From assembly GCA_034675505.1 (NCBI GenBank), contig JAUCDD010000018.1:310001-374000 (forward strand): a DNA stretch of 64,000 nt, read 5' to 3'. The notes beneath the pieces were generated by a model. The model made no database searches. It was not told the DNA's origin and was given only the letters and a program-made list of their open reading frames with translations. Shown here in pieces: positions 8,252 to 17,622 of the stretch (position 1 is its first letter; the number at the start of each line of letters is the position of its first letter). A program made the position numbers and the translations under genes. This stretch comes from Melaminivora sp034675505 (GTDB taxonomy: Bacteria > Pseudomonadota > Gammaproteobacteria > Burkholderiales > Burkholderiaceae_C).

Positions 8252-10728
8252 CCAGCCTGCACCTTGCCGACTCCACGCTGCGGGCCATCGCGGACGGCCT
8301 GCACCAGGCTGTGTGGCTGATCGATGCAGGCACCTTGCGGGTGCTGTATGCCAACGAGGCGGCCGCCCGGCTGGTGGGCACCAGCGCGCAAGCCATGGTG
8401 GGCATGGCGGCGCAGCAGCTGGCGGCAGCGCCGCAGGACCAGTTCTTCTGGGAGCAGCCGCCCGAGGAGATCGCGGCAGGCATCCACTCCTGCACCACGG
8501 TCTGGAATGCGCATCGCGGCGTGCACATACCCGTGGAGCGCTGGGTCCACGCCATTGCCGGCCCGGCCGCGGGAGCAGCGGCGCCCGGCGAGGGGCCCGC
8601 GCTGCTGGTGCTGTCCATGCTGGACCGCTCGGAGAGCGAGGCCTCCACGCGTGAGCTGGAGACGTTGCTGTCGGAGCTGCGCGCGACGCTGGATTCGGCG
8701 GCCGACGGCATCCTCACCTGCGACCTGCGCGGCGGCATTCGCGCCTTCAACCACCGCCTGGTGCAGATCTGGCAGCTGCCCGATGCGCTGCTGACCCGGC
8801 GCGACGACGCGGCCATCCAGGCCCACATGGAGGCGCAGGTGCTCGAGCCCGAGCTCTATCGGCAGCGCATCGCCACGCTGCGCCGGGAGCCGCTGCTGGA
8901 GGCCACCGACGTCTTCCAGCTGCGCAGCGGGCTCATCGTGGAGCAGCGCTGCGTGCCGCAGCTGGTGCATGGCCGGCCTGCCGGGCGCGTCTTCACGTTC
9001 CGGGATATCTCCAGCCAGGCCCATGCGCAGGCCGGCCTCAAGCTGGCGGCCCAGGTGTTCGAATCCAGCCTGGACGCCATCTTCATCGCCGACGAAGGCC
9101 GGTGCATCGCGCGCATCAATGCCAGCTGCCGCCAGCTGCTGGACGGCGGCCCGGCGCCCATCGCCGGGCGGCGGGTGCTGGGATTGCTGGACTTTGGCAT
9201 GCCCGAGCAGGTGTTCCTGCCGCAGCTGGAGCAGGCCTGGAACACGCAGGGGTTCTGGGCCGGCGAGGCCATGCTGCGGGGCGGCGGGCCGGTGCAGCTG
9301 TCCTGGGTGGTGTTGCGCGACGAGCGCGGCCTGGCGACGCAAAGCATAGGCTTCATGCGCGACCTGGCGCCCCAGCACGCGGCGCAGCGCCGCATCGAGG
9401 AGCTGGCCTTTACCGACACGCTCACCGGCCTGCCCAACCGGGTGCAGTTCGCGCTGCGCGTGGGCGGCGCCATTGACAGCGCCAGCCAGCGCAACGCCGA
9501 GTTTGCGTTGCTGTTTCTCGACCTGGACCGCTTCAAGATCGTCAACGACTCGCTGGGCCACCCCTTTGGCGACCGGGTGCTCAAGCTGGTGGCCCAACGC
9601 CTGCAGGATTGCCTGCGCCAGTCGGACATGCTGTGCCGCGCCGGTGGCGACGAGTTCGTCATTTACCTGCACGATGCCGGCCGCCCGGTTGCGGAGGCCG
9701 TGGCGCGGCGCATGCTGGAGAACATGATGCGGCCCTTTTCGCTGGACGAAATGGGTTTTTCCATCCAGTGCAGCATCGGCGTGTCGCTGTATCCCCACGA
9801 TGGCGTGGCGCTGGATGACCTGATCAAGCATGCCGATACGGCGATGTACCGGGTCAAGGAGCGCGGGCGCGGCAGCTATGGCTTCTACCAGGCGGACATG
9901 AACGTCAACCTGCTGTCGCGCATCAAGATGGAGCATGCGATGCGCCTGGCGCTCAGCGGCCAGCACATGGCGGCCCACTACCAGCCCCAGGTCAGCTTCG
10001 CCAGCGGCCAGATCGCCGGCCTGGAAGCGCTGCTGCGCTGGCACGACCCGGTGCTGGGCCAGGTGGCGCCAGCCACCTTCATCCCGCTGGCCGAGGAATG
10101 CGGCCACATCGTCGCGCTGGGTGCGTGGGTCATGGAGCAGGCGATCCGGGAGGCCGCGCACTGGCAGGCCAGCGGCGCGCCGCTGCAGGTGTCGGTGAAC
10201 GTCTCGGCGCTGGAGTTCCGCCAGCCTGGCTTCGTCGAGCGCATTGCGCAGCTCCTGGCGCAGTACGGCCTGCCGCCCCACCTGCTGGAGCTGGAGCTCA
10301 CCGAGAGCGTGCTGCTGCAGGATGCGCAGGAGATGGAGCAGCTGCTGCGCGCCCTGGCCTGCCTGGGGGTGGGCCTGTCCATCGATGACTTCGGTACGGG
10401 CTATTCCAGCCTGGCCTACCTGCGCAAGCTGCCGATCCGGCGATTGAAGATCGACAAATCCTTCGTCGATGGACTGCCGGGGCAAGAGCGCGACGCGGCC
10501 ATCGTGCGCGCCATCGTCAGCATGGGACGGGCGCTGGGCATCGAGGTCGTCGCCGAAGGCGTGGAAACACCCGAGCAGCGCGACGCGCTGCAAGCCATGG
10601 GCTGCGATTTCTATCAGGGGTATCTGTGCGCGCGGGCACTGCCGGTGCACGAGCTGCGGGCCCTGGTCATGCAGGAGCGCTCGCTGCAGCAAAAGGTGTC
10701 TGCAAGTGCCACCGGGCCGTCATCCTGA
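8248..10728 (+). CDS. PAS-GGDEF-EAL cyclic-di-GMP signalling protein
   Basis: 826-residue protein without membrane segments. Two to three PAS-like regions occupy roughly residues 1-370 (QAVWLIDAGTLRVLYANEAA; DSAADGILTCDLRGGIRAF; ESSLDAIFIADEGRCIARI). A GGDEF domain follows with intact AGGDEF at about residue 465 and LTGLPNR at its start. The EAL domain starts with LEALLRW at about residue 591 and keeps the DDFGTGYSSL metal/loop motif and VAEGVET. Both catalytic signatures are intact, so synthase and phosphodiesterase activity are both possible. It is translationally coupled to the HD-GYP gene. Its last 35 bp overlap the 6S RNA gene on the other strand. Confidence 0.92.
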   Translation: MTSLHLADSTLRAIADGLHQAVWLIDAGTLRVLYANEAAARLVGTSAQAMVGMAAQQLAAAPQDQFFWEQPPEEIAAGIHSCTTVWNAHRGVHIPVERWVHAIAGPAAGAAAPGEGPALLVLSMLDRSESEASTRELETLLSELRATLDSAADGILTCDLRGGIRAFNHRLVQIWQLPDALLTRRDDAAIQAHMEAQVLEPELYRQRIATLRREPLLEATDVFQLRSGLIVEQRCVPQLVHGRPAGRVFTFRDISSQAHAQAGLKLAAQVFESSLDAIFIADEGRCIARINASCRQLLDGGPAPIAGRRVLGLLDFGMPEQVFLPQLEQAWNTQGFWAGEAMLRGGGPVQLSWVVLRDERGLATQSIGFMRDLAPQHAAQRRIEELAFTDTLTGLPNRVQFALRVGGAIDSASQRNAEFALLFLDLDRFKIVNDSLGHPFGDRVLKLVAQRLQDCLRQSDMLCRAGGDEFVIYLHDAGRPVAEAVARRMLENMMRPFSLDEMGFSIQCSIGVSLYPHDGVALDDLIKHADTAMYRVKERGRGSYGFYQADMNVNLLSRIKMEHAMRLALSGQHMAAHYQPQVSFASGQIAGLEALLRWHDPVLGQVAPATFIPLAEECGHIVALGAWVMEQAIREAAHWQASGAPLQVSVNVSALEFRQPGFVERIAQLLAQYGLPPHLLELELTESVLLQDAQEMEQLLRALACLGVGLSIDDFGTGYSSLAYLRKLPIRRLKIDKSFVDGLPGQERDAAIVRAIVSMGRALGIEVVAEGVETPEQRDALQAMGCDFYQGYLCARALPVHELRALVMQERSLQQKVSASATGPSS

Positions 10729-10869
10729 ACCGGGGGTTCAGGTGGGCGAGGGCAGCGTGGCATTGGGTTCATCTGACGCGAGATGATCACGCCTGCCAGG
10801 CAATGTACCAAGCCCGTGCTCGTAGAGCATTGGTTCAAGGAACTATAAAGCCCGGCGGCACCGCAGACG
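10694..10869 (-). ncRNA. ssrS: 6S RNA
   Basis: Read on the minus strand, the ends form a long closing stem: GTCTGCGGTGCCGCCGGGC at the 5' side pairs with GCCCGGTGGCACTTGCAGAC at the 3' side with few mismatches. Near the 3' side CCTGAACC-CCC-GGTTCAGG forms a hairpin like the CCTTGAACC/GGTTCAAGG hairpin of E. coli 6S. The RNA of about 176 nt ends in a short T-run and lies downstream of zapA, the usual location. 6S RNA binds sigma-70 RNA polymerase and mimics an open promoter. Ends are estimated to within a few bases. Confidence 0.8.
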
Positions 10870-10874
10870 CATCC

Positions 10875-10880
10875 ATTGTA
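10875..10880 (-). promoter_or_regulatory. -10 element of the 6S RNA gene
   Basis: On the minus strand this reads TACAAT, about 6 bp before the predicted RNA start. No convincing -35 hexamer is seen at 16-18 bp, where the sequence is GC-rich. Confidence 0.45.
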
Positions 10881-10918
10881 ATCCCGTGCGGCCGGCCCGG
10901 GCCTGCCCGGGTGCGGGT

Positions 10919-11221
10919 TTACGAGCCGGCGGGGTGGTCATTCAGCGCCTCGTCCAGCCGCTGCGCCAGGCGGGCGAGGCGCTCGTCCACCGCAGGGCCG
11001 GGCTGCGGGTCGGCAGCCGGGGCCTGGTCGGCGACCTCGAAGGCCAGGTTGAGGGCTGCCAGCACCGCTATGCGCTCGCGGGCCAGCACCTTGCCGGCGT
11101 CGCGGATCCGGGTCATGGCCGCGTCCACGCGGGCCACGGCATCCAGCAGCCGCGCTTCCTGGCCGTCCGGGCAGGACAGCAGGTAATTTTGCTGCAGGAT
11201 CTGAACCTCAAGCTGCTTCAT
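10919..11221 (-). CDS. zapA: Cell division protein ZapA
   Basis: 100-residue cytosolic protein that cross-links FtsZ protofilaments. MKQLEVQILQQNYLLSCPDGQEARLLDAVARVD matches the ZapA N-terminal domain, followed by the helical region (RERIAVLAALNLAFEV). It starts inside the end of the upstream zapB-like gene (4-bp overlap), and 6S RNA follows 50 bp downstream, the conserved zapB-zapA-ssrS order. Confidence 0.85.
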   Translation of the reverse strand: MKQLEVQILQQNYLLSCPDGQEARLLDAVARVDAAMTRIRDAGKVLARERIAVLAALNLAFEVADQAPAADPQPGPAVDERLARLAQRLDEALNDHPAGS

Positions 11222-11442
11222 GGCGCATCGTCCGGGGGCGGTTGGTTGGCGGGCAGCCGGTCCAGCAGCGCGTCCACGCGCGCGCGGGCGGCCTGCAGGC
11301 GGGACTTGAGCGAATCGCGCTCGTGCGTGAGCGCCATGACCTGCTGCGCCAGCTGCGCGTTGCTGCGCTTGAACTGCTCGTGCTGTTGCAGCAGCCGCTC
11401 CACACGCTCTGCAACCTGGTCAATGGGGGAGGGGGCTGGCAT
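11218..11442 (-). CDS. zapB: ZapB-like/TIGR02449 coiled-coil protein
   Basis: 74-residue protein that is almost entirely a heptad-rich coiled coil (VAERVERLLQQHEQFKR, QVMALTHERDSLKSRL) with a Pro-rich tail. The length and its place just before zapA match the small coiled-coil protein commonly called ZapB or TIGR02449 in beta- and gammaproteobacteria, which assists Z-ring assembly through ZapA. The assignment rests on context and coiled-coil character, since sequence conservation is low. Confidence 0.65.
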   Translation of the reverse strand: MPAPSPIDQVAERVERLLQQHEQFKRSNAQLAQQVMALTHERDSLKSRLQAARARVDALLDRLPANQPPPDDAP

Positions 11443-11494
11443 AGGGGAGCGATTGTAGAGAGGGCGCCGCGCCAGCGCATAAAATCGCGCCCGT

Positions 11495-11712
11495 TGGTGC
11501 TCGCCGCATGGTTCACATGCTGCAGTTCAACGGGAAGCAGGGAGGAGCGCCTCGCCATGAGGCGGCCCCGGGCCTGCGCTGCCCCCGCAACGGTCAGCGA
11601 AGGAGCCGCCATCGGCTCACCCTTTCACGCACGAAGCCACTGGGCGCCTTGAACAAGCGCCTGGGAAGGCGCTGGAAGGTCTTTCGCCAGCCCGGATACC
11701 GGCCAACGAGGA
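11495..11712 (+). promoter_or_regulatory. Cobalamin riboswitch
   Basis: The leader before btuB carries the hallmarks of a B12 riboswitch in order: GGTGCTCGCCGCATGG stem region, AACGGGAAGCAGGG, CCCCCGCAACGGT (the core C-rich/junction region), GCCACTGGG, and the B12 box GCCAGCCCGGATACCGGCC at 11687-11705. High adenosylcobalamin should shut off expression of the btuB-cobB-cobU-btuFCD-btuR set. A TAAAAT at 11480-11485 could be the -10 of its promoter. Confidence 0.9.
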
Positions 11713-11799
11713 GGGTGCGTGTCAGCGATGCACGCAGCCGTTGTCACCCATCGCCGGCGGGGAAGCTGGCACGGGCCGTTGAGATTTCCTGAGTTTTCC

Positions 11800-13695
11800 A
11801 TGTTGATGTCCCCCTCCCGCACGCGCCGCGCGGCCGCCGGTGCCTGCACGTACCTGCGCCTGGGCGCCCTGGCCACCGCCGCCCTGGCCGCCTGCGCCGC
11901 CCACGCCCAGCAGGGCGCCACGCTGGTGGCGCAGAACCTGCACTCGCCGGTGATGAACGAGGTGGTGGTGACCGCCAACCGCACCGCCCAGCCGCTGACC
12001 GACGTGCTGGCCGACGTGACCATCGTGGACCGCCAGACCATAGAGGCCAGCGGCGCCACGGGCCTGGCCGACGTGCTGGCGCGCCTGCCTGGCGTGGAGC
12101 TGTCGCGCAACGGCGGGCCTGGCACCACGACCAGCCTGTTCCTGCGGGGCGCGGAAACACGCTTTACCGCGGTGTACGTCGACGGCGTGCGCGTGGATTC
12201 GCAGGCCGGCAGCGGCGGCGCGACCTGGGAGGCGATCCCGCTGGCGCTGATCGACCGCATCGAGGTGCTGCGCGGCCCGGCGGCAGCCATTTATGGCTCG
12301 GACGCGGTGGCGGGCGTGATCCAGATCTTCACCAGGAAGGGCGAGGCCGGCATTGCGCCCTACGTCGGCGTGGGCATGGGCACCTACCGCACCTGGCGCA
12401 CCGAGGCCGGCGTGAGCGGCGCCAGCGGCGCGGTGGACTATGCCCTGGGCCTGGCGCGCGAGGGCAGCCGGGGCTTCAGCGCCAAGACCGACGCCAGGAG
12501 CAACCCCGACCGCGACGGCTACCACAGCAGCGCCGCCAATGGCCGCGTGGGCTGGCAGCTCAACGCCGCGCACCGCCTGGAAGGCACGCTGCTGCACAAC
12601 GAATCCAATAGCGGCTACGACGCCAGCAAGGACGCCGACGACCGTAGCCTGCACCGCCTGCAGGCGCTGGGCGCGCACTGGCAGGCGCAGTGGAGCGAAA
12701 GCTACAAGACCCGCCTGTCGGTGACCGAATCGAGGGACCGCTACGAAACCTGGCCTTCGCCCTACCGCGCCGACACGCAGTTGCGCGGCTACCTGCTGCA
12801 CAACGAGTGGCGTCGGGGCGTGCACCAGTTCACGGCGGCGCTGGAGCGGCGCGAGGACCACCTGGTCAATGCGCCCATCGACCGCGGCCGCGCGCAAAAC
12901 GCCCTGGCCCTGGGCTGGGGCCTGCACCAGGGCGCGCACACGCTGCAGCTCAATGCGCGCCACGACCGGGACAGCGAGTTCGGCGGCAAGGCCACCGGCG
13001 GCGCTGCCTATGGCTATGAATTTGCCCGCAACTGGCGCGCCACCGCATCGGCCGGCACGGCATTCCGCGCGCCTTCGCTGTACCAGCGCTTCAGCATGTA
13101 CGGCGCCGCCGGCCTGGCGCCGGAGACCGCGCGCAACGTGGAGCTGGGCCTGAAGTGGCTGGAAGGGTCGAGCAGCTTCTCGGCCACCGTATTCCGCAAC
13201 GACGTCAGCAACCTGATCACCTTCGTGGGCGGCCCCGGCCCCTGCCCGGGCGCCAGCGGCCCGTTCCCGGGCTGCTACGCCAGCGTGGGCAAGGCGCGCT
13301 ACCAGGGCCTGACGCTGGCCGGCTCGCACCAGCTGGCCGGCGTGCGGCTGCGGGGCTCCATCGACCTGCAGGACCCCCAGAACCTGGACACCGGCAAGCA
13401 GCTGGCGCGCCGCGCCCGGCGCCACGCCAGCCTGGGCGCCGAGACGCGCCTGGCGCAATGGACGGTAGGCGCCGAGGCGCAACTGTCGGGCCGCCGCTTC
13501 GACGACGCCGCCAACCGGACCGCGCTGGGCGGCTACACGCTGCTGAACCTGTACGCCAGCACCCGCCTGGCGCGCGACTGGCAGCTCGTCGCCCGCGTGG
13601 ACAACCTGGCCGACAAGCAATACGAGCTCGCCCGCACCTATGGCACGCCCGGGCGCAGCCTGTTCGTCGGCCTGAAGTGGGCGCCGCAGTACTGA
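11800..13695 (+). CDS. btuB: TonB-dependent vitamin B12 receptor BtuB
   Basis: Outer-membrane 22-stranded barrel for cobalamin uptake. The start at 11800 gives a signal peptide (LGALATAALAACAAHA, cleavage before QQGA); the frame is also open upstream to 11719, but that would run into the riboswitch. NEVVVTANR is the TonB box. The plug domain shows DVLARLPGVELSRNGGPGTTTSLFLRGAETRFTAVYVDG in the usual places and IDRIEVLRGPAAAIYGSDAVAGVI. The C-terminus ends in an aromatic-rich strand (SLFVGLKWAPQY). 631 residues is normal for BtuB. A second ATG at 11806 is an equally possible start. Riboswitch control is direct. Confidence 0.92.
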   Translation: MLMSPSRTRRAAAGACTYLRLGALATAALAACAAHAQQGATLVAQNLHSPVMNEVVVTANRTAQPLTDVLADVTIVDRQTIEASGATGLADVLARLPGVELSRNGGPGTTTSLFLRGAETRFTAVYVDGVRVDSQAGSGGATWEAIPLALIDRIEVLRGPAAAIYGSDAVAGVIQIFTRKGEAGIAPYVGVGMGTYRTWRTEAGVSGASGAVDYALGLAREGSRGFSAKTDARSNPDRDGYHSSAANGRVGWQLNAAHRLEGTLLHNESNSGYDASKDADDRSLHRLQALGAHWQAQWSESYKTRLSVTESRDRYETWPSPYRADTQLRGYLLHNEWRRGVHQFTAALERREDHLVNAPIDRGRAQNALALGWGLHQGAHTLQLNARHDRDSEFGGKATGGAAYGYEFARNWRATASAGTAFRAPSLYQRFSMYGAAGLAPETARNVELGLKWLEGSSSFSATVFRNDVSNLITFVGGPGPCPGASGPFPGCYASVGKARYQGLTLAGSHQLAGVRLRGSIDLQDPQNLDTGKQLARRARRHASLGAETRLAQWTVGAEAQLSGRRFDDAANRTALGGYTLLNLYASTRLARDWQLVARVDNLADKQYELARTYGTPGRSLFVGLKWAPQY

Positions 13696-13705
13696 TGGCA
13701 ACGCC

Positions 13706-15061
13706 ATGAGTTCGCCCCTGCGCTGTCCGGCGCTGGTCGTCGCCGCACCTGCCTCCGGCCAGGGCAAGACCACGGTGGTGGCCGCGCTGGCACGCCTGCA
13801 TGCCCGCCAGGGCTGGCGCGTGCGCGTGTTCAAGTGCGGCCCGGACCACCTCGACCCGCACTGGCACGAGCTGGCCAGCGGCGCGCCGGTGCATCCGCTG
13901 GACCTGTGGCTGACGGGCGAGCGCGACTGCCGCCAGCGCCTGCACGCCGCGGCCGCCGAGGCCGACCTGATCCTGGTCGAGGGCGTGATGGGGCTGTTCG
14001 ACGGCACGGCCAGCGTGGCCGAGCTGGCGCGGCGCCTGGGCCTGCCGGTGCTGGTGGTGATCGATGCCAGCGCCATGGGCGGCACGCTGGGCGCCGTGGC
14101 GCACGGGCTGCGCAGCTACTGGCCCGACCTGCCCTGGGCCGGCGTGCTGGCCAACCGCGTGGCCGGCCAGCGCCATGCCGACATGCTGCGCGCCGGCCTG
14201 CGCGACGCCGCCGACTGGCTGGGCGCCATGCCCCCCGTGTCCCTGGCCGGCGGCGGCCAGCCAAAGTCCAGAGGCTTGCTGCCCGAGCGGCATTTGGGCC
14301 TGGTGACGGCGCGCGAACTGCCCGACGCACTGGCGCGCCTGGATGCGGCAGCCGATGCCCTGCAGGCCACGCCGCTGGGCCGCATGGCGCCGCCGGAGTG
14401 GCAGCGCTGGGCGGTGGAATTTCCCGCGCCGGCGGCTGCGGACGAGCCCGGCCCCCTGCTGGCCGGACGGCGCATCGCCGTAGCGCAGGACGAAGCCTTC
14501 TGCCTGGTCTACCAGGCCAACCTGGACACGCTGCGCCAGCTGGGCGCGCAGGTGCAGTGCTTCTCGCCGCTGCGCGGCGAGGCGCTGCCGGCGTGCGACG
14601 CGCTGTGGCTGCCTGGCGGCTACCCCGAGCTGCATGCGCCGGCGCTGGCGGCACACACGGCGCTGCGCGAGCAGCTGCGCCAGCACATCGACGCCGGCCG
14701 GCCGGTCTGGGCCGAGTGCGGCGGCATGCTGGCGCTTTTGCAATCGGTCACCCTGGCGGACGGCAGCTGCCAGCCGCTGTGGGGCTTGCTGCCGGGCCAC
14801 GCCACGCTGCATCCGCGGCTGCAGGCGCTGGGGCCGCGCGTGCTGCACCTGCCTGGCGACGCCGCAGGGCTGCGCGGCCATAGCTTCCACTATTCCAGCG
14901 TGGACAGCAGCGCCGCCGTCGTCGCGCACGCCGTCCGGCCCGACCCCGCCGAGGCAGCGGTCGGCCCCGAGGCCGTCTACCGCCACGGCAGCATCCACGC
15001 CAGCTACTTCCATGCCTGGTTCCCCTCGGCGCCGCAGGTGGCGGCGCGGCTGCTGGGCTAA
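13706..15061 (+). CDS. cobB: Cobyrinate a,c-diamide synthase
   Basis: 451-residue amidotransferase (CbiA/CobB family) that amidates the a and c side chains of cobyrinate or hydrogenobyrinate. A P-loop-like ATP motif APASGQGKTTVVAALA opens the dethiobiotin-synthase-type domain, with CGPDHLDPHWHELA after it. The C-terminal type-1 glutaminase domain holds WAECGGMLALL with its nucleophile Cys, and GHSFHYS. It starts 10 bp after btuB. No corrin-ring genes are in the window, so this set may serve salvage of incomplete corrinoids. Confidence 0.9.
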   Translation: MSSPLRCPALVVAAPASGQGKTTVVAALARLHARQGWRVRVFKCGPDHLDPHWHELASGAPVHPLDLWLTGERDCRQRLHAAAAEADLILVEGVMGLFDGTASVAELARRLGLPVLVVIDASAMGGTLGAVAHGLRSYWPDLPWAGVLANRVAGQRHADMLRAGLRDAADWLGAMPPVSLAGGGQPKSRGLLPERHLGLVTARELPDALARLDAAADALQATPLGRMAPPEWQRWAVEFPAPAAADEPGPLLAGRRIAVAQDEAFCLVYQANLDTLRQLGAQVQCFSPLRGEALPACDALWLPGGYPELHAPALAAHTALREQLRQHIDAGRPVWAECGGMLALLQSVTLADGSCQPLWGLLPGHATLHPRLQALGPRVLHLPGDAAGLRGHSFHYSSVDSSAAVVAHAVRPDPAEAAVGPEAVYRHGSIHASYFHAWFPSAPQVAARLLG

Positions 15062-15064
15062 GCC

Positions 15065-15658
15065 ATGGATGCGCCACTGTCCATCGCCCGCAGCGAGCTG
15101 ATCCTGGGCGGCCAGAAAAGCGGCAAATCGCGCCGCGCCGAACTGCTGGCGCGCACCTGGCTGCAAGCGCCCGGCCGCCGCGCGGCCCTGGTCGCCACCG
15201 CCCAGGCCCACGACGCCGAGATGCGTGCGCGCATCGAGCGCCACCAGCGCGAGCGCGCCGCGCGCGTGCCGGGCATGCAGCTCATCGAGGAGCCGCGCGG
15301 GCTGGCCGGCGTGCTGGGCCGCCACAGCCACCCCGGCACGCTGCTGGTGGTGGACTGCCTGACGCTGTGGCTCACGCACTGGCTGATGCCGGCCGAAACG
15401 GCACAATTTGAACAAAATCCGGCCCATGCCGGCGCCTGGAGCCAGGAGTGTGCTCATTTTTTTGATGCGCTGGGCCAGGCCGCCGGCCCCGTGGTGCTGG
15501 TGGGCAACGAGATCGGCCTGGGCGTCATCCCGCTGGGGCGCGAGGTGCGCGCCTTCGTTGACGCCCTGGGCCTCTTGAACCAGCGCGCGGCCGCTGCCTG
15601 CCAGCGCGTCACGCTGATGGCCGCCGGCCTGCCCCTGACCCTGAAGGACGAGCCTTGA
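15065..15658 (+). CDS. cobU: Adenosylcobinamide kinase/guanylyltransferase CobU
   Basis: 197-residue bifunctional enzyme that phosphorylates adenosylcobinamide and adds GMP. ILGGQKSGKSRRAE is the P-loop, VDCLTLWLTHWL the Walker-B-like region, and VGNEIGLGVIPLGREVR the family signature. The middle section (around 15400-15465) is unusually AT-rich for the gene and resembles the dispersed repeat seen elsewhere in the window, as if it had been taken into the reading frame. Its TGA overlaps the btuF start (TTGA). Confidence 0.9.
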   Translation: MDAPLSIARSELILGGQKSGKSRRAELLARTWLQAPGRRAALVATAQAHDAEMRARIERHQRERAARVPGMQLIEEPRGLAGVLGRHSHPGTLLVVDCLTLWLTHWLMPAETAQFEQNPAHAGAWSQECAHFFDALGQAAGPVVLVGNEIGLGVIPLGREVRAFVDALGLLNQRAAAACQRVTLMAAGLPLTLKDEP

Positions 15659-16568
15659 ACCACGCCCTGCCTGCCCCCAAGCGGCTGGCGCGCGCCCGGC
15701 CGCTGCGCGCCGCCGCCTGTGCCCTGGCGCTGGCCGGCAGCGGCCTGGCCGCGCAGGCCGCCATCCAGGTCACCGACGACCGGGGCCGCACGCTGCAGTT
15801 CGACGAGCCGCCGCGGCGCGTGGTCAGCCTGCTGCCGTCCAGCACCGAGAGCCTGTGCGAGATGCAGCAGTGCGAGCGCCTGGTGGGCGTCGACCGCTAC
15901 TCCAACTGGCCCGAGTCCGCGCGCCGCCTGCCCAAGGTGGGCGGCGGGATGGACCCCAACATCGAGGCCGTCGTCGCCCTGAAGCCCGACGTGGTGCTGC
16001 TGTCTGTTAGCAGCCGCGTCAGCGACCGGCTGGAGTCGCTGGGCATCAAGGTCGTGGCGCTGGAGCCCAAGACGCATGCCGACGTGCGGCGCGTGCTGGC
16101 CCTCATCGGCGACTTGTTCGCCGTGCCGCGCGAGCAGGGCGTGGACCGCCTGTGGCGCGTGATCGACGCCGCCGTGCAGGCGGCGGCGCAGTCCCTGCCG
16201 CCCAGGGCGCGCGGCGCGCGCGTCTATTTCGAGGTCAGCCGCGGGCCGTATGCCGCCGGCCAGCCGTCCTTCATCGGCGAGACGCTGGCACGCCTGGGCG
16301 CGCGCAACGTGGTGCCGGCCCACCTGGGGCCCTTTCCCGGCTGAGCCCGGAATTCGTGCTGCGCGCCCAGCCGGACGTGGTCATGGTCTCCAACCGCAGC
16401 GCGCAGCCGCTGGCGCTGTACCCCGGCTGGAACCATCTGGCCGCCATCCAGGCGGGACGGCTGTGCGTCTTCGGCCCCGAGCAATCGGACGTGCTGGTGC
16501 GCCCCGGCCCGCGCATGGCCGAGGCCGCGCGCCTCATGGCCGGCTGCCTCGGCGAGAAGCTGCGGTGA
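15655..16568 (+). CDS. btuF: Vitamin B12 ABC transporter binding protein BtuF (one frameshift)
   Basis: Periplasmic cobalamin carrier. The likely start is a TTG at 15655 overlapping the cobU stop, giving a signal peptide ending in LAAQAA before IQVTDDRGRTLQFDEPPRRVVSLLPSSTE, the classic helical-backbone binding protein opening. A C is missing near 16338 (CCCC read as CCC in GPFPRLSPEF), so the frame changes just before LSPEFVLRAQPDVVMVSN. The repaired protein of about 304 residues ends at TGA 16566-16568, overlapping the btuC GTG start. Confidence 0.85.
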
Positions 16569-17622
16569 GCGCCCCCGCGCCGCCCAGCGCCCCGGATGCC
16601 GCCGCCGGCGCTGCACCCGCAGCCAGCCAGCGCCGCGCCGCCACGCTGGCGGCGCTGCTGCTGGCCGTGAGCGCGGCGCTGGTGCTGCTGGGGGCCAGCG
16701 TGGGCAGCACGGGCTTTGACAGCATCCTGCAGCTGGGCCACGACCCGCTGGCGCAGCAGATCGTCCCCGGGACATCCGTCTGCCGCGCACCCTGGGCGCG
16801 TGGCTGGCGGGCGCGCTGCTGGGCCTGGCCGGCGCCATCTCGCAGGGCTTGTTTCGCAACCCGCTGGCCGACCCCTACCTGCTGGGCAGCGCCAGCGGCG
16901 CCGCGCTGGGCGGGGCCCTGGCGCTGGCGCTGATGGGCGTGTCGCTGTCCAACGCCAGCTGGCTGGCGCGCCTGGGGCTGACCGGCGCAGCCTTCGTCGG
17001 TGCCACGGGCGCGGTGCTGCTGACGCTGGTGCTGGCGCGCGGTGTGCAGCACACGCTGCGCCTGCTGCTGGCCGGCGTGGTTGTCGGCGTGGTGCTGAGC
17101 GCCGCGCGCGACCTGATCCAGGTCGCCCACCCGCAGATCCTGGAGGCCATGCAGGTCTTCACCATGGGCAGCTCGGCCTTCGTGGGCTGGCAGGCCTGCC
17201 TGTTGATGGCCGGGCTGTGGCTGGCGTGCGCGCTGGCGGCCTGGGCGCTGTCGCGCCTGCTCGATGGCCTGGTGCTGGGCGAGGCCACCGCCGCCAGCCT
17301 GGGCCTGCCGCTGGCGCCGATGCGCGCCGGTCTGGTGCTGGCGCTGGCGCTGGCCACCGGCACGGCCGTGGCGCATACCGGGCTGATCGCCTTCGTCGGC
17401 CTGGCGGCGCCGCACCTGGTGCGCTCGATTGCCCGCGTCACGCACCAGTGGCAGGTCTGGCTGGCCAGCCTGGTGGGCGGCGTGCTGCTGCTGGCCGCCG
17501 ACATCCTCGCGCGCTGGCTGATCGCGCCGCAGGAGCTGCCCGTGGGCGTGCTCACCGCCGCCCTGGGCGGCAGCTACCTGCTGTGGCTGATGCACCGGCG
17601 CACGCTGGGGGGCGGACTGTGA
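16565..17622 (+). CDS. btuC: Vitamin B12 ABC transporter permease BtuC (one frameshift)
   Basis: FecCD-type inner-membrane permease with about ten hydrophobic helices. Start is GTG 16565 in a GTGA overlap with btuF. After LAQQIV the frame breaks near 16770 (CCCCGGG) and resumes as DIRLPRTLGAWLAGALLGLAG, the conserved permease signature, then SQGLFRNPLADPYLLGSASGA. GLIAFVGLAAPHLVR is the coupling region near the C-terminus. About 352 residues after repair. Its stop overlaps the btuD GTG. Confidence 0.88.

Noticed and set aside
8203..10692. 829-codon minus-strand frame opposite the GGDEF-EAL gene
   Set aside because: The plus-strand protein has intact GGDEF and EAL motifs; the minus frame is compositional shadow.
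11722..14085. 787-codon minus-strand frame across btuB
   Set aside because: Shadow of btuB and cobB with repetitive His/Arg/Gln/Ala composition and no ribosome-binding site or homology.
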